64,000 nt of DNA from Acidobacteriaceae bacterium (GTDB lineage Bacteria > Acidobacteriota > Terriglobia > Terriglobales > Acidobacteriaceae), in contig JAJPKO010000041.1 of the NCBI GenBank assembly GCA_021323655.1, positions 1 through 64,000 on the forward strand. Direction: 5' to 3'. Made by a program: the position numbers and the translations under genes. How positions within the stretch are numbered: the stretch's first letter is position 1; the number at the start of each line of letters is the position of its first letter. Below, piece by piece: positions 55,738 to 64,000 of the stretch. Below the pieces are notes generated by a model, which saw only the letters and a list, made by a program, of their open reading frames with translations, was not told where the DNA came from and did not search any database.

Positions 55738-57243
55738 ATGCGCATTCATGACCTTTTGCGTGGGGTGGACGCTGTCCGCTTCTCCGGGCCACAGACGGAA
55801 ATTGCGGGCATTGAGTATGATTCGCGCCGTGTCGAGCAGGGTGCGTTGTTTCTCGCGATGCGTGGAGGAACGACAGACGGCAACCGCTATATAGCTCCTG
55901 CTATTGAACGCGGAGCCTGTGCCGTCGTGACCGATTCGGCTGCCGCCTATGATGAGATCACGCAAAAGTACCCGCACATTGCAGTTGCAGAAGTGGCGCA
56001 CGGCCGACGTGCTCTTGCTGTACTTTCAGCGAATTTCTTCGCGCATCCGGAAAAAGCGCTCGCCCTCAGCGGTGTGACCGGCACGAATGGCAAGACGACG
56101 ACGGCCTTTCTTCTTGACGCCATGTTGAACAGCATGGGCCGCAAGACAGTGCTGGTGGGCACCATCGAATATCATGTTGCCGGGAAGGTCGTCGAGTCGC
56201 CCCATACCACCCCCGAGTCGCGCGACCTGTTGGCGCTCTTTGCTGAGGGGGTAAGTGCAGGAGTAACCGAAGCTGTGTTGGAGGTCTCCTCGCACGCGCT
56301 GGAACAGGGGCGAGTGTGGTCATTGCCTTTCGATGTTGCGATTTTTACAAACCTGACGCGTGACCACCTGGATTATCACGGCACAATGGACAACTACTTT
56401 GCCGCCAAAACGATGTTGTTTGACGGTAGAAACGGTGTGGCTCCCCGCGTGGCCGTCATCAACGTGGAAGATCCGCGAGGAGCCGAACTAGCGATCAGAG
56501 CTAGAGAAGCGGGTGCGGAGGTCTTTTCCTATGGGATCGAGACAGGCGAATTTCGGGCTGAAGATGTGAAGCTGGCCGCCTCCGGCATGCATTTTACCCT
56601 GACGTCGCCTTCCGGGCCCATCGGGATTAGTTCCAGACTTACCGGGCGCGTGAATGTCTACAACCTGTTGGCTGCCTCGGCGGCAGCGTATGCGCGCGGA
56701 TCATCTCTGGACCAGATCGCGCACGGCACAGCTTTGCTGGAGTGTGTTCCGGGCCGGTTTCAAACGGTGGATGCCGGGCAGCCGTTCACCGTGATTGTGG
56801 ACTATGCCCATACAGACGATGCTCTGCGGAACCTGATTGCGCTGGCGCGTGAATTTGTAAAGCCGCAGGGGGGGCGCGTCATTACACTGTTCGGGTGTGG
56901 CGGAGACCGCGACCGGGCAAAGCGTCCGATGATGGGGCGTGCAGCGGGAGAGGGGAGCGATTTTGTGGTGCTGACGTCGGACAATCCGCGCAGCGAAGAT
57001 CCGGAGGCGATCATTCAGGACGCGTTGCCGGGACTGCAGGAAACAGGTGTGAAATATACAACACAAGTGGACCGTGCCGAGGCCATCCGGCTAGCGGTGG
57101 AAGCTGCTCGGCCGGGAGACATTGTTCTGCTTGCGGGCAAGGGGCATGAAAAGACCCAGACATTACGCGATAGGATTGTTCCATTTGATGACGCGGAGAC
57201 AGCTGCGCGTGCACTGCGTGCGAGGATGGGGGCTGGACAATGA
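55738..57243 (+). CDS. murE: UDP-MurNAc-tripeptide synthetase (meso-DAP adding)
   Basis: Adds the third amino acid to the cytoplasmic peptidoglycan precursor. 501 residues with the Mur-ligase ATP motif GVTGTNGKTTT, ISSRLTGRVNVYNLLAA, and the DNPR motif (Asp415-Arg418 in TSDNPRSEDPE) that selects meso-diaminopimelate, so the cell wall is DAP-type. The stop overlaps the murF start by four bases (ATGA). Confidence 0.96.
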   Translation: MRIHDLLRGVDAVRFSGPQTEIAGIEYDSRRVEQGALFLAMRGGTTDGNRYIAPAIERGACAVVTDSAAAYDEITQKYPHIAVAEVAHGRRALAVLSANFFAHPEKALALSGVTGTNGKTTTAFLLDAMLNSMGRKTVLVGTIEYHVAGKVVESPHTTPESRDLLALFAEGVSAGVTEAVLEVSSHALEQGRVWSLPFDVAIFTNLTRDHLDYHGTMDNYFAAKTMLFDGRNGVAPRVAVINVEDPRGAELAIRAREAGAEVFSYGIETGEFRAEDVKLAASGMHFTLTSPSGPIGISSRLTGRVNVYNLLAASAAAYARGSSLDQIAHGTALLECVPGRFQTVDAGQPFTVIVDYAHTDDALRNLIALAREFVKPQGGRVITLFGCGGDRDRAKRPMMGRAAGEGSDFVVLTSDNPRSEDPEAIIQDALPGLQETGVKYTTQVDRAEAIRLAVEAARPGDIVLLAGKGHEKTQTLRDRIVPFDDAETAARALRARMGAGQ

Positions 57244-58622
57244 AACTTACGCTGGAACAAGCTGCGCGCTGGACGAGCGGTACGCTGCACGGACAGGCCC
57301 ATGACCTGGGGCAGAGACAGGCGAGCGGATATTCCATTGACTCGCGTACTCTGCAGCCGGGTGATCTGTTTTTTGCAGTGCGGGGAGATCGCTTCGACGC
57401 GCATGATTTCACCTCTTCGGCCATCGAGCGTGGCGCATGTGCGGTTGTTGTCTCCAGAAACAAAGTGCGCGAGCTACCCGAAGCGGTCCGGCAGCATGGA
57501 CTTCTTATCGTAGAGGAACCTTTGTCTGCTTTGCAGATGCTCGCAGCGGCTGTACGCCGTCACTGGGGCAGGCGTGTTGTGGGAGTGACCGGAAGCGCGG
57601 GCAAAACTACGACAAAAGAAGCCATCGCCGCAGTGCTCTCCGCGAAATTTCATGTTCTCAAATCGCAGGGCAATCTTAACAACGGATTTGGGCTTCCGCT
57701 GCAGCTGCTTCGTCTGGAGCCTGAGCATGATGTTGCCATCATCGAAATGGGCATGAACCATACGGGCGAAATCACAGTACTGGCGCACATTGCTGCTCCC
57801 AACTGGGGAGTGGTGACGAACGTGGGAAATGCGCATGCCGAGAACTTTGCTGATGGAATTGCAGGGGTTGCGCGCGCGAAGTATGAACTGATTGCCAGCC
57901 TGCCTGCCGACGGTGTTGCTTTTCTTAATTGTGATGACGCGTACGTCTCGCAATTCGGACGCGATTTTCGCGGAAAGACAATTTATTTTGGCAAAGGGCC
58001 CTGCGCTGATCCACGTGCCGAGCTGATTGAGGAGCTGGGAACGGAAGGACTTCGGGTCAGGGTCCGTGCAGCGGGACAGGAGACGGACGTCCGGCTGCAA
58101 ATGCTCGGACAGCATAATGCGACAAACGCCATGGCTGCCGTTGCTGTGGGCCTGGAAGCCGGAGTTCCGCTCGCTGATTGTGCAGCTGCACTTGCTGCAC
58201 TCGCGCCAGGAGACAAGCGTGGGCAGGCGATCCAGATTCGAGGCGCAACTGTAATTAACGATTGCTATAACTCGAATCCAGAGGCCCTGAAGGCAATGAT
58301 TCAGGCCCTGATGGCTGTTCCTGGCAAACGGCACATTTTAATTGCAGGGGAGATGCTGGAACTGGGCACGGAGAGCCAACTTCTGCATGAAAGATGCGGC
58401 GAGGCGGCGGCATTGGCTGGCGTAGACCTGGTGCTTGGAGTGCGCGGAAATGCTGCGCATCTTGTGGAAGGGGCAAAGAGAGCAGGAGCCGAAGCGATTT
58501 TTTTTGGATCGCCTGAACTGGCGCGGGCGTGGCTGAACCGCAATCTGCGCGCCAGCGATGTAGTCCTGCTGAAAGCGTCCAGAGGCGTGCAGCTGGAACA
58601 GGCACTGGAAGGGCTGATCTAG
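57240..58622 (+). CDS. murF: UDP-MurNAc-tripeptide D-Ala-D-Ala ligase
   Basis: Adds D-Ala-D-Ala, the last cytoplasmic amino-acid step. 460 residues, ATP motif GVTGSAGKTTTKEAI, IIEMGMNHTGEI, NVGNAHAENF, the RGATVINDCYNSNPEALKAMI region, and MLELGTES. Translationally coupled to murE through an ATGA overlap. Unlike the usual dcw cluster, mraY, murD and ftsW do not follow. The next gene is serA on the other strand. Confidence 0.96.
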   Translation: MKLTLEQAARWTSGTLHGQAHDLGQRQASGYSIDSRTLQPGDLFFAVRGDRFDAHDFTSSAIERGACAVVVSRNKVRELPEAVRQHGLLIVEEPLSALQMLAAAVRRHWGRRVVGVTGSAGKTTTKEAIAAVLSAKFHVLKSQGNLNNGFGLPLQLLRLEPEHDVAIIEMGMNHTGEITVLAHIAAPNWGVVTNVGNAHAENFADGIAGVARAKYELIASLPADGVAFLNCDDAYVSQFGRDFRGKTIYFGKGPCADPRAELIEELGTEGLRVRVRAAGQETDVRLQMLGQHNATNAMAAVAVGLEAGVPLADCAAALAALAPGDKRGQAIQIRGATVINDCYNSNPEALKAMIQALMAVPGKRHILIAGEMLELGTESQLLHERCGEAAALAGVDLVLGVRGNAAHLVEGAKRAGAEAIFFGSPELARAWLNRNLRASDVVLLKASRGVQLEQALEGLI

Positions 58623-58647
58623 ACCAGCCCTCCATGTATGTTTGCGC

Positions 58648-60246
58648 TTAGTGAGCGCTGTCCAGGTCTACCAGATGCACCTGAAGGATTGCGTCTATGG
58701 ACTTGAGTGCATCGAGCACTGCGGGGGTGACGCCTCCGTCAATCTGCACGACTGCCAGAGCGTTGCCTTGCGGGATGCGCTGACTGCGGTCGGACCGGCC
58801 CAAGGCAAAATTGGCAATGTTGATCTTGTGGTCGCCGAGGATGGTGCCTACGCGGCCGATTACGCCGGGAACGTCGCGGTTGTGGATGGTCAGTAGAGTG
58901 CCTTGAAGCGGGGCCTCGATGTCAATGCCATCGAGACTGAGCAGACGCGCAGAGTTGCCGTGCAGCACGGTGGCACTGGCGGTCACGTCGGAGGTAGGTG
59001 TATGCAGAGTCAGCTTGAGGACACTGCCCGCGCCGCCGGATGCGGCCTCTTTCTTTTCTTCGTGAATGCGGATACCGCGTTCCTGGGCGACGGTGGCAGC
59101 ATTGATGCGGTTTACATTTTCAGAATGTCCGAGCACGCCTGCAATGGCGCTGTTACGAACAAGATCGGTCTTGGCTTCGGAGATGCGTCCGCTGTACGAG
59201 AGCTGGATACTCTCGATGCTGCCTTGCGGAAACTGTGCCAGGAAGGTGCCGAGGCGGCTGGCCATTTCAATGTATGGCGCGATTTCCAGGTATTCCTCGT
59301 GCGAGAGCGAGGGCAGGTTGACAGCATTCTGCACTACGCCAAGCTTCAGATACTCGCGCACCTGAAGGGCGATCTGCACCCCGACGGCCTCCTGGGCTTC
59401 AGCCGTCGAGCCGGCGATGTGCGGCGTGAGGATGACATTGTCGAGTCCGAAAAACGGCGAGTCTTTGGGTGGTTCCTTTTGGAACACGTCGAGCCCTGCT
59501 CCAGCGACATGGCCGCTCTTGAGCGCGGCGGCGAGCGCCTCTTCGACGATCAGCTCGCCACGGGCGCAGTTAATGATGCGGACGCCCTTCTTCATGGTGG
59601 CGATGTTCTTTTCATTGATCATTCCGGCGGTCTGCGGCGTAAGGCCGACGTGCAGTGTAAGGTAGTCGGACTCACGGAACAGCTCTTCTACCGACACTAG
59701 CTTGATGTTGTTCTCACGGGCCACAGCTGCGGAGACGAATGGGTCATGGCCGATGAGTTCCATGCCGAAGCTGCGAGCGCGGCGGGCGACCTCAAGACCA
59801 ATGCGGCCGAGTCCGAGAATGCCCAACTTTTTGTTGCGTAATTCAGTACCCTGAAGCGATTTCTTTTCCCATTTGCCAGCATGCATGGAGGCGTTTGCCT
59901 TTGGAACCATGCGGGCGAGGCCGATCATGAGACCCAGGGTAAGCTCGGCGACAGCGATGGCGTTTGCGCCAGGCGTGTTCATGACGACAATGCCGCGGCG
60001 GGTGGCTGCTTCGGCGTCAATATTGTCCACGCCTACGCCTGCACGCCCGATGACGCGGAGTTTAGGCGCGGCAGCCATCAATGCGTCATTTACCTGCACA
60101 GCGGACCGGACGACGAGACCATCGGCATCGGCGAGGGTTGCAGGGAGGTCGGTGATCTGGTCGTGCGTGAGTACCTGCCAATCTGGCTCGGCCTTGAAGA
60201 CGGCGAGTGTGGCGGGAGAAACTTTTTCGGCGAGAACGATCTTCAT
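58648..60246 (-). CDS. serA: D-3-phosphoglycerate dehydrogenase
   Basis: First step of serine synthesis. The ATG at 60246 has AGGAG five bases upstream. The open frame extends 33 codons further without a site. The 532-residue long form: substrate and nucleotide domains (LGILGLGRIGLEVARRA, catalytic Arg in INCARGELIVEEA, Glu and His in ILTPHIAGSTAEAQ), an intervening (ASB) domain, and a C-terminal ACT domain (LLTIHNRDVPGVIGRVGTI), which usually mediates serine feedback. The neighbouring class V aminotransferase is on the same strand 132 bases upstream. Confidence 0.96.
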   Translation of the reverse strand: MKIVLAEKVSPATLAVFKAEPDWQVLTHDQITDLPATLADADGLVVRSAVQVNDALMAAAPKLRVIGRAGVGVDNIDAEAATRRGIVVMNTPGANAIAVAELTLGLMIGLARMVPKANASMHAGKWEKKSLQGTELRNKKLGILGLGRIGLEVARRARSFGMELIGHDPFVSAAVARENNIKLVSVEELFRESDYLTLHVGLTPQTAGMINEKNIATMKKGVRIINCARGELIVEEALAAALKSGHVAGAGLDVFQKEPPKDSPFFGLDNVILTPHIAGSTAEAQEAVGVQIALQVREYLKLGVVQNAVNLPSLSHEEYLEIAPYIEMASRLGTFLAQFPQGSIESIQLSYSGRISEAKTDLVRNSAIAGVLGHSENVNRINAATVAQERGIRIHEEKKEAASGGAGSVLKLTLHTPTSDVTASATVLHGNSARLLSLDGIDIEAPLQGTLLTIHNRDVPGVIGRVGTILGDHKINIANFALGRSDRSQRIPQGNALAVVQIDGGVTPAVLDALKSIDAILQVHLVDLDSAH

Positions 60247-60377
60247 TGTGCTCCTGTGAAATGATTGAGGGGCGCCCCTTCCTGTGCAAAAGGGTAGGAG
60301 ACAAACACTGTAATCTCCACTTTTTTCAAGGTGCGGGGCACCCATAATTCCCGATCAAAGAATGACAAACGAGGGGA

Positions 60378-61592
60378 TCAGCGAGCGCCCACTGTCTCCA
60401 GCGCAGGTCCGGGCTTCTTGGCTGTGTGCTCGGAGTAGACCTTCTGCGCGGCAGCTACGGCCTTTCCGAATTCGAAGCCGGGCAGATTGAGCGCGGAGGC
60501 AGCTACTTGTTCCAGCGCGCCGATGATTGCAATCGTGTCCATGTAGTCGAAGAAGCCGATGTGGGCGATGCGGAAGATCTGGCCCTTCATCTCGCCCTGA
60601 CCATTGGTTACGATGGCGGCGAAGCGCGATTTGAGCTCCTTTACGATGACGCCGGAATCTACGCCAGCCGGTGAAAGCACGGCGGTAGCCGCTGCAGCGG
60701 GCGCATTGGGAGCAAAGAGCTGCAATCCAAGCGCCTGGATAGCGGCACGGGTCATGGCGGCACAGGTTTCGGCGTTGTCTACGAGGGCCTTGCGTCCGAC
60801 GGCCAGGTCGCCTCCGCCTTGCGCGGCGATGTAGTCGAGCGCAGCACCCATAGCGGCGATCAATGCGACGGCAGGAGTGTAGGCGGATTCGCCCTTCTGC
60901 GCGTTTTTACGCTCCTTACGAAGATCGAAGTAGTAGCGCGGGTTCTTGGATGTTTCCATTGCGGCCCAGGCGCGATCACTCACGCTGAGGTAGGCGAGAC
61001 CAGGCGGAATCATGACGGCTTTTTGCGAGCCACCGATGAGGATGTCCACGCTCCAGGCGTCAATATCGAAGTGGGTGGTACCGAGGCCGGTGATGGCGTC
61101 CACGACAAGAAGAGCGTCACTTTTGGCAGACTTCAGCAGTTCGGCAATACCTTGTACATCATGGCGCGCGCCGGTGGAAGATTCAGTGGCCTGGACGAAG
61201 ACGGCGCGAGTGTCCGGCTTGAGGGCCTTGCGAACTTCATCGAGCGAAAAAGTTTGTCCGTTGGGTGCTTTGATGACCTCAACGGTACAGCCAAAGGCCT
61301 TGGTCAGTGCTTCCCAGCGTTCACCGAACTTTCCGGCGGAGAGGACGAGCACTCGGTCTCCGGGTGAGGTCAGGTTCGAGACGGAGGCTTCCATGGCTCC
61401 GGTACCGGAGGAGGCCAGCAGCAGTACGTCATTTTTAGTGCCGACGAAGGTCTTCAACTGCTCGAGCACGCGCTGATAGAGAGCGCGGAACTCCGGCGTG
61501 CGGTGGTGAATGTCGGCGGCCGCCATGGCGAACTGGGCTGCGGGAAGCAGCGGCGTGGGGCCAGGGGTAAACAGGCGCGTCTTTCGTATCAT
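60378..61592 (-). CDS. Class V aminotransferase (alanine-glyoxylate / phosphoserine type)
   Basis: A PLP enzyme of 404 residues from the ATG at 61592, which follows a GAGG site. 14 extra residues upstream are possible. It begins IRKTRLFTPGPTPLLPAAQ, has the phosphate-binding SSGTGAMEASVSNL, and the PLP lysine in GGSQKAVMIPPG. This AGXT-like type next to serA commonly serves as the phosphoserine, serine-pyruvate or serine-glyoxylate aminotransferase, and the neighbourhood favours serine synthesis here. Specificity is an inference. Confidence 0.88.
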   Translation of the reverse strand: MIRKTRLFTPGPTPLLPAAQFAMAAADIHHRTPEFRALYQRVLEQLKTFVGTKNDVLLLASSGTGAMEASVSNLTSPGDRVLVLSAGKFGERWEALTKAFGCTVEVIKAPNGQTFSLDEVRKALKPDTRAVFVQATESSTGARHDVQGIAELLKSAKSDALLVVDAITGLGTTHFDIDAWSVDILIGGSQKAVMIPPGLAYLSVSDRAWAAMETSKNPRYYFDLRKERKNAQKGESAYTPAVALIAAMGAALDYIAAQGGGDLAVGRKALVDNAETCAAMTRAAIQALGLQLFAPNAPAAAATAVLSPAGVDSGVIVKELKSRFAAIVTNGQGEMKGQIFRIAHIGFFDYMDTIAIIGALEQVAASALNLPGFEFGKAVAAAQKVYSEHTAKKPGPALETVGAR

Positions 61593-61701
61593 TGTGTGGG
61601 AGTCCTCGAATTTGATTGTAGCGAGAGGCTTCAAATCGTGTTTCTTTCTATAATGAAAGGTTTGGGTCTTGTTCAGGCCCTATTCTCAACGCGAGAAACA
61701 A

Positions 61702-62157
61702 ATGTCCCTGATTGAACAGATTGAAAAAGACACTATCGCCGCCATGAAGGCCCGCGAAGCCGAACGTGTTTCCACCCTGCGCATGGTGAAGACCGCGCTC
61801 AAAAACAAGGAAATAGACAAGCGCGCTCCGTTGAGTGATGCCGAAGCGCAGCAGGTGCTCACGACTCTTATCAAGCAGCGGCGTGAATCCATTGAGCAGT
61901 TTCTGAAGGGCAATCGGCCGGAGTTAGCACAGAAGGAAGAGGCCGAAATCAAAATCATCGAGGGCTACCTGCCGAAATCTGCGAGCGAAGACGAGATCAA
62001 AACGCTGGTGGACGAGACGATTGCAGGACAAAGCTTTGGGCCAAAGGACATGGGCACAGCGATGAAAGCTGTTCAGGCGAAGATCCAGGCCTCTGGCTTG
62101 CGCGCTGATGGAAAACAGGTGAGCGAGATCGTCAAGGCGAAGCTGGCCGGGACTTAG
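61702..62157 (+). CDS. GatB/YqeY domain-containing protein
   Basis: A 151-residue protein with the YqeY domain, the same fold as the C-terminal domain of the GatB amidotransferase subunit that contacts tRNA. Typical motifs: LIEQIEKDTIAAMKAREAER, LRMVKTALKNKEIDKR, EGYLPKSASEDEI, GPKDMGTAMKAVQAK, DGKQVSEIVKAKL. The standalone role is unknown. The ATG at 61702 is preferred over the in-frame start at 61669. It is divergent from the aminotransferase gene. Confidence 0.92.
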   Translation: MSLIEQIEKDTIAAMKAREAERVSTLRMVKTALKNKEIDKRAPLSDAEAQQVLTTLIKQRRESIEQFLKGNRPELAQKEEAEIKIIEGYLPKSASEDEIKTLVDETIAGQSFGPKDMGTAMKAVQAKIQASGLRADGKQVSEIVKAKLAGT

Positions 62158-62277
62158 GGTTTCAGGTACAGGAACATTGTGTTCATGCGCTCAGGGTAGC
62201 TTCGCGAACCATCTCTGAATGATTCGCTTGTTTTCTGTTGTTATCAGATAGCAATATTCTATGGCTATTCTGGATAC

Positions 62278-64000
62278 ATGGCTACCAGCCGACGTACATT
62301 CCTTAAGCTTCTGACCACGGGAGCGCTCAGCGCGTCCTTTCCTCCCACCATTGAAAAGGCGCTTGCGATTCCGGCCAACCATCGCACCGGGACCATCGCG
62401 GACGTGGAACACGTCGTCATCCTGATGCAGGAAAACCGCTCCTTTGACCATTATTTCGGTACGATGCGCGGTGTGCGCGGCTTTGGCGATCCACGCGCTG
62501 TCCGGCTGCCGAATGGAAAGCCGGTCTGGTACCAGCCGCATGAGGATGGCCACATCCTTCCATTTCATCCTGGAGCGCCGAATCTCGGGCTTCAGTTTCT
62601 GGAAGATCTTCCGCATGACTGGACGACAACCCACCGCGCCTGGAACGATGGACATCATGACCAATGGGTGCCGAACAAAGGCCAGACGACGATGGCGCAT
62701 CTTGTCCGCAGCGACATTCCATACCACTACGCTCTTGCGGATGCCTTTACGATTTGTGATGCCTACTACTGCTCGCTGATGGGCCCGACCGATCCGAACC
62801 GCTACCATATGTGGACTGGATGGGTGGGCAATGATGGCGAAGGGAACGGGCCGGCGGTGGACAACTCCGAGGTGGGCTATTTGTGGACGACTTATCCGGA
62901 GCGCCTGGAAAAGGCCGGAATCACCTGGAAGATCTATCAGGACATTGGTACAGGCCTGAATGAGCAGAACGACTGGGGCAGCGCGAAAGATCCCTATATT
63001 GGAAACTATGGCGATAATTCGCTGCTGTATTTTCGCCGCTTTCAGAGCGCAGAGGCTGGACATCCGCTCTATGAGAAAGCAAAGACCGGAACAAACATCG
63101 CATCCAGCGGTACGCTTTTTGATGTCTTCCGCGAGGATGTGCGTGCGGGACGGCTGCCGCAGGTTTCCTGGGTTGTTTCGCCCGAGGCCTACAGCGAGCA
63201 TCCTAACTGGCCCGCCAATTATGGCGCATGGTACATCTCGCAGATTCTGGACGCCCTGGTCGCGAATCCTGAAGTCTGGAGCAAGACAGCTTTCTTTCTG
63301 ACATACGACGAAAACGACGGCTTCTTTGACCATATGGTGCCACCTACGCCGCCTGTTTCGCGCGAGCAGGGCCTTTCTACGGTAGACACAACGCACGAAA
63401 TTTTTCCCGGTACTGCGAAGCTTCCCAAAGGGCCGTATGGGTTAGGCGTGCGGGTGCCGATGATCGTAATCTCTCCGTGGAGCAAGGGCGGATGGGTGAA
63501 CTCTGAAGTTTTTGACCACACTTCGATGGTCCGTTTTCTTGAGCAACGCTTTGGGGTGGAAGAGCCAAACATCACGCCATGGCGGCGCGCTGTCTGTGGT
63601 GACCTGACCTCGGCCTTTGACTTCAAAACACCGAGCCATGCTGTGGTTTCGCTGCCGGGCACGGTCGCGTATGCTCCTCCGGACAATAAGAGATATCCGG
63701 ACTACAAGCCTGCTCCGCCAGTGGAACAAGCGATGCCTCAGCAGGAAGCGGGAACGCGGCCTGCGCGCGCTGTGCCGTATGAACTGCATGTACAAGGAAA
63801 GGCAGATGCAGACAGTGGCATCTTTCAAATTCATTTTCAGAACAGGGGAAAATCCGCCGCCGTTTTGCATGTACGTTCAGCCAATGGTACGCATGTGCCG
63901 CGTGTGTACACGGTTGGCGCGCAGCAGGAGTTGAGCGATGCGTGGAAGGGTGATACGTACGACCTTTCGGTGTATGGGCCCAATGGTTTTTATCGTTCGT
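62278..64000 (+). CDS. Phospholipase C, phosphocholine-specific type (partial)
   Basis: This open frame runs off the right edge; 574 codons are visible. The start ATG follows a GGATAC sequence. The N terminus is a twin-arginine signal (TSRRTFLKLLTTGALS), so the enzyme is folded before export. The phosphoesterase motifs are VVILMQENRSFDHYFGTM (about residues 46-63), SLMGPTDPNRYHMWTG and TYDENDGFFDHMVPP (about 341-356), matching the non-haemolytic/phosphocholine-specific phospholipase C group. A small C-terminal domain begins near residue 505. The substrate could be membrane phospholipids or other phosphodiesters. It is the plus-strand gene; a 401-residue open frame on the opposite strand is a shadow. 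Confidence 0.93.
   Translation, partial: MATSRRTFLKLLTTGALSASFPPTIEKALAIPANHRTGTIADVEHVVILMQENRSFDHYFGTMRGVRGFGDPRAVRLPNGKPVWYQPHEDGHILPFHPGAPNLGLQFLEDLPHDWTTTHRAWNDGHHDQWVPNKGQTTMAHLVRSDIPYHYALADAFTICDAYYCSLMGPTDPNRYHMWTGWVGNDGEGNGPAVDNSEVGYLWTTYPERLEKAGITWKIYQDIGTGLNEQNDWGSAKDPYIGNYGDNSLLYFRRFQSAEAGHPLYEKAKTGTNIASSGTLFDVFREDVRAGRLPQVSWVVSPEAYSEHPNWPANYGAWYISQILDALVANPEVWSKTAFFLTYDENDGFFDHMVPPTPPVSREQGLSTVDTTHEIFPGTAKLPKGPYGLGVRVPMIVISPWSKGGWVNSEVFDHTSMVRFLEQRFGVEEPNITPWRRAVCGDLTSAFDFKTPSHAVVSLPGTVAYAPPDNKRYPDYKPAPPVEQAMPQQEAGTRPARAVPYELHVQGKADADSGIFQIHFQNRGKSAAVLHVRSANGTHVPRVYTVGAQQELSDAWKGDTYDLSVYGPNGFYRS

Noticed and set aside
62191..63396. A 401-residue open frame on the minus strand at the right end
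   Set aside because: It lies opposite the plus-strand phospholipase C, whose Tat signal and catalytic motifs are intact. The minus frame has no recognisable domain and no ribosome site.

Overview
The window most resembles a chromosomal segment of an Acidobacteriota species (class Terriglobia), into which a plasmid-like element has integrated at a tRNA gene. The assignment is an inference. It rests on two very large TonB-dependent-receptor-like proteins with an N-terminal carboxypeptidase-regulatory domain, on the style of the long RpoB and RpoC genes, and on a small secreted protein family that I associate with this phylum. No rRNA gene is present to confirm it.

Positions 1 to about 9950 are an integrative element whose left end lies outside the window. 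Reading leftward from tRNA-Leu(CAA) it carries a tyrosine integrase, a DUF6387-like gene, a small DNA-binding-type protein, a TrfA-type replication initiator with five 16-17 bp iterons just beyond its stop codon, a gene-poor 0.8 kb stretch, a metallophosphoesterase, an eight-copy array of 11-bp repeats, a possible ribbon-helix-helix protein, and the conjugation genes trbJ, trbK-like and trbL. Trb transfer genes plus TrfA and iterons are the backbone of IncP-type plasmids, so this looks like an IncP-like replicon that has acquired, or kept, chromosomal integration.

Positions 10 to 24 kb hold rpmE, a tRNA-dihydrouridine synthase, a sugar-metabolism group (PfkB kinase, secreted trehalase, secreted GH13 alpha-glucosidase and an AsmA-like protein), an aldo/keto reductase facing a Tat-exported sugar isomerase/epimerase-like protein, an ArsR/AHSA1 pair, ndk, a sodium:solute symporter and a YggS-type PLP protein.

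Positions 24.5 to 45.3 kb hold the transcription and translation block rplA-rplJ-rplL-rpoB-rpoC, flanked by the two TonB-dependent receptors. The RpoB reading frame contains an eight-cysteine insertion whose first half copies the spacing and several residues of the RpoC N-terminal zinc finger. This is the most striking single observation in the window.

Positions 45.3 to 64 kb hold a cytidylate-kinase-like protein, a mutS2 gene divided by an in-frame TAG, a zinc-ribbon membrane protein, hemB, a lipoate/2-oxoacid dehydrogenase group (lpd, lipB, a two-lipoyl E2), an M23 peptidase, murE-murF, serA with a class V aminotransferase, a yqeY-type gene, and a Tat-exported phospholipase C that runs off the right edge.
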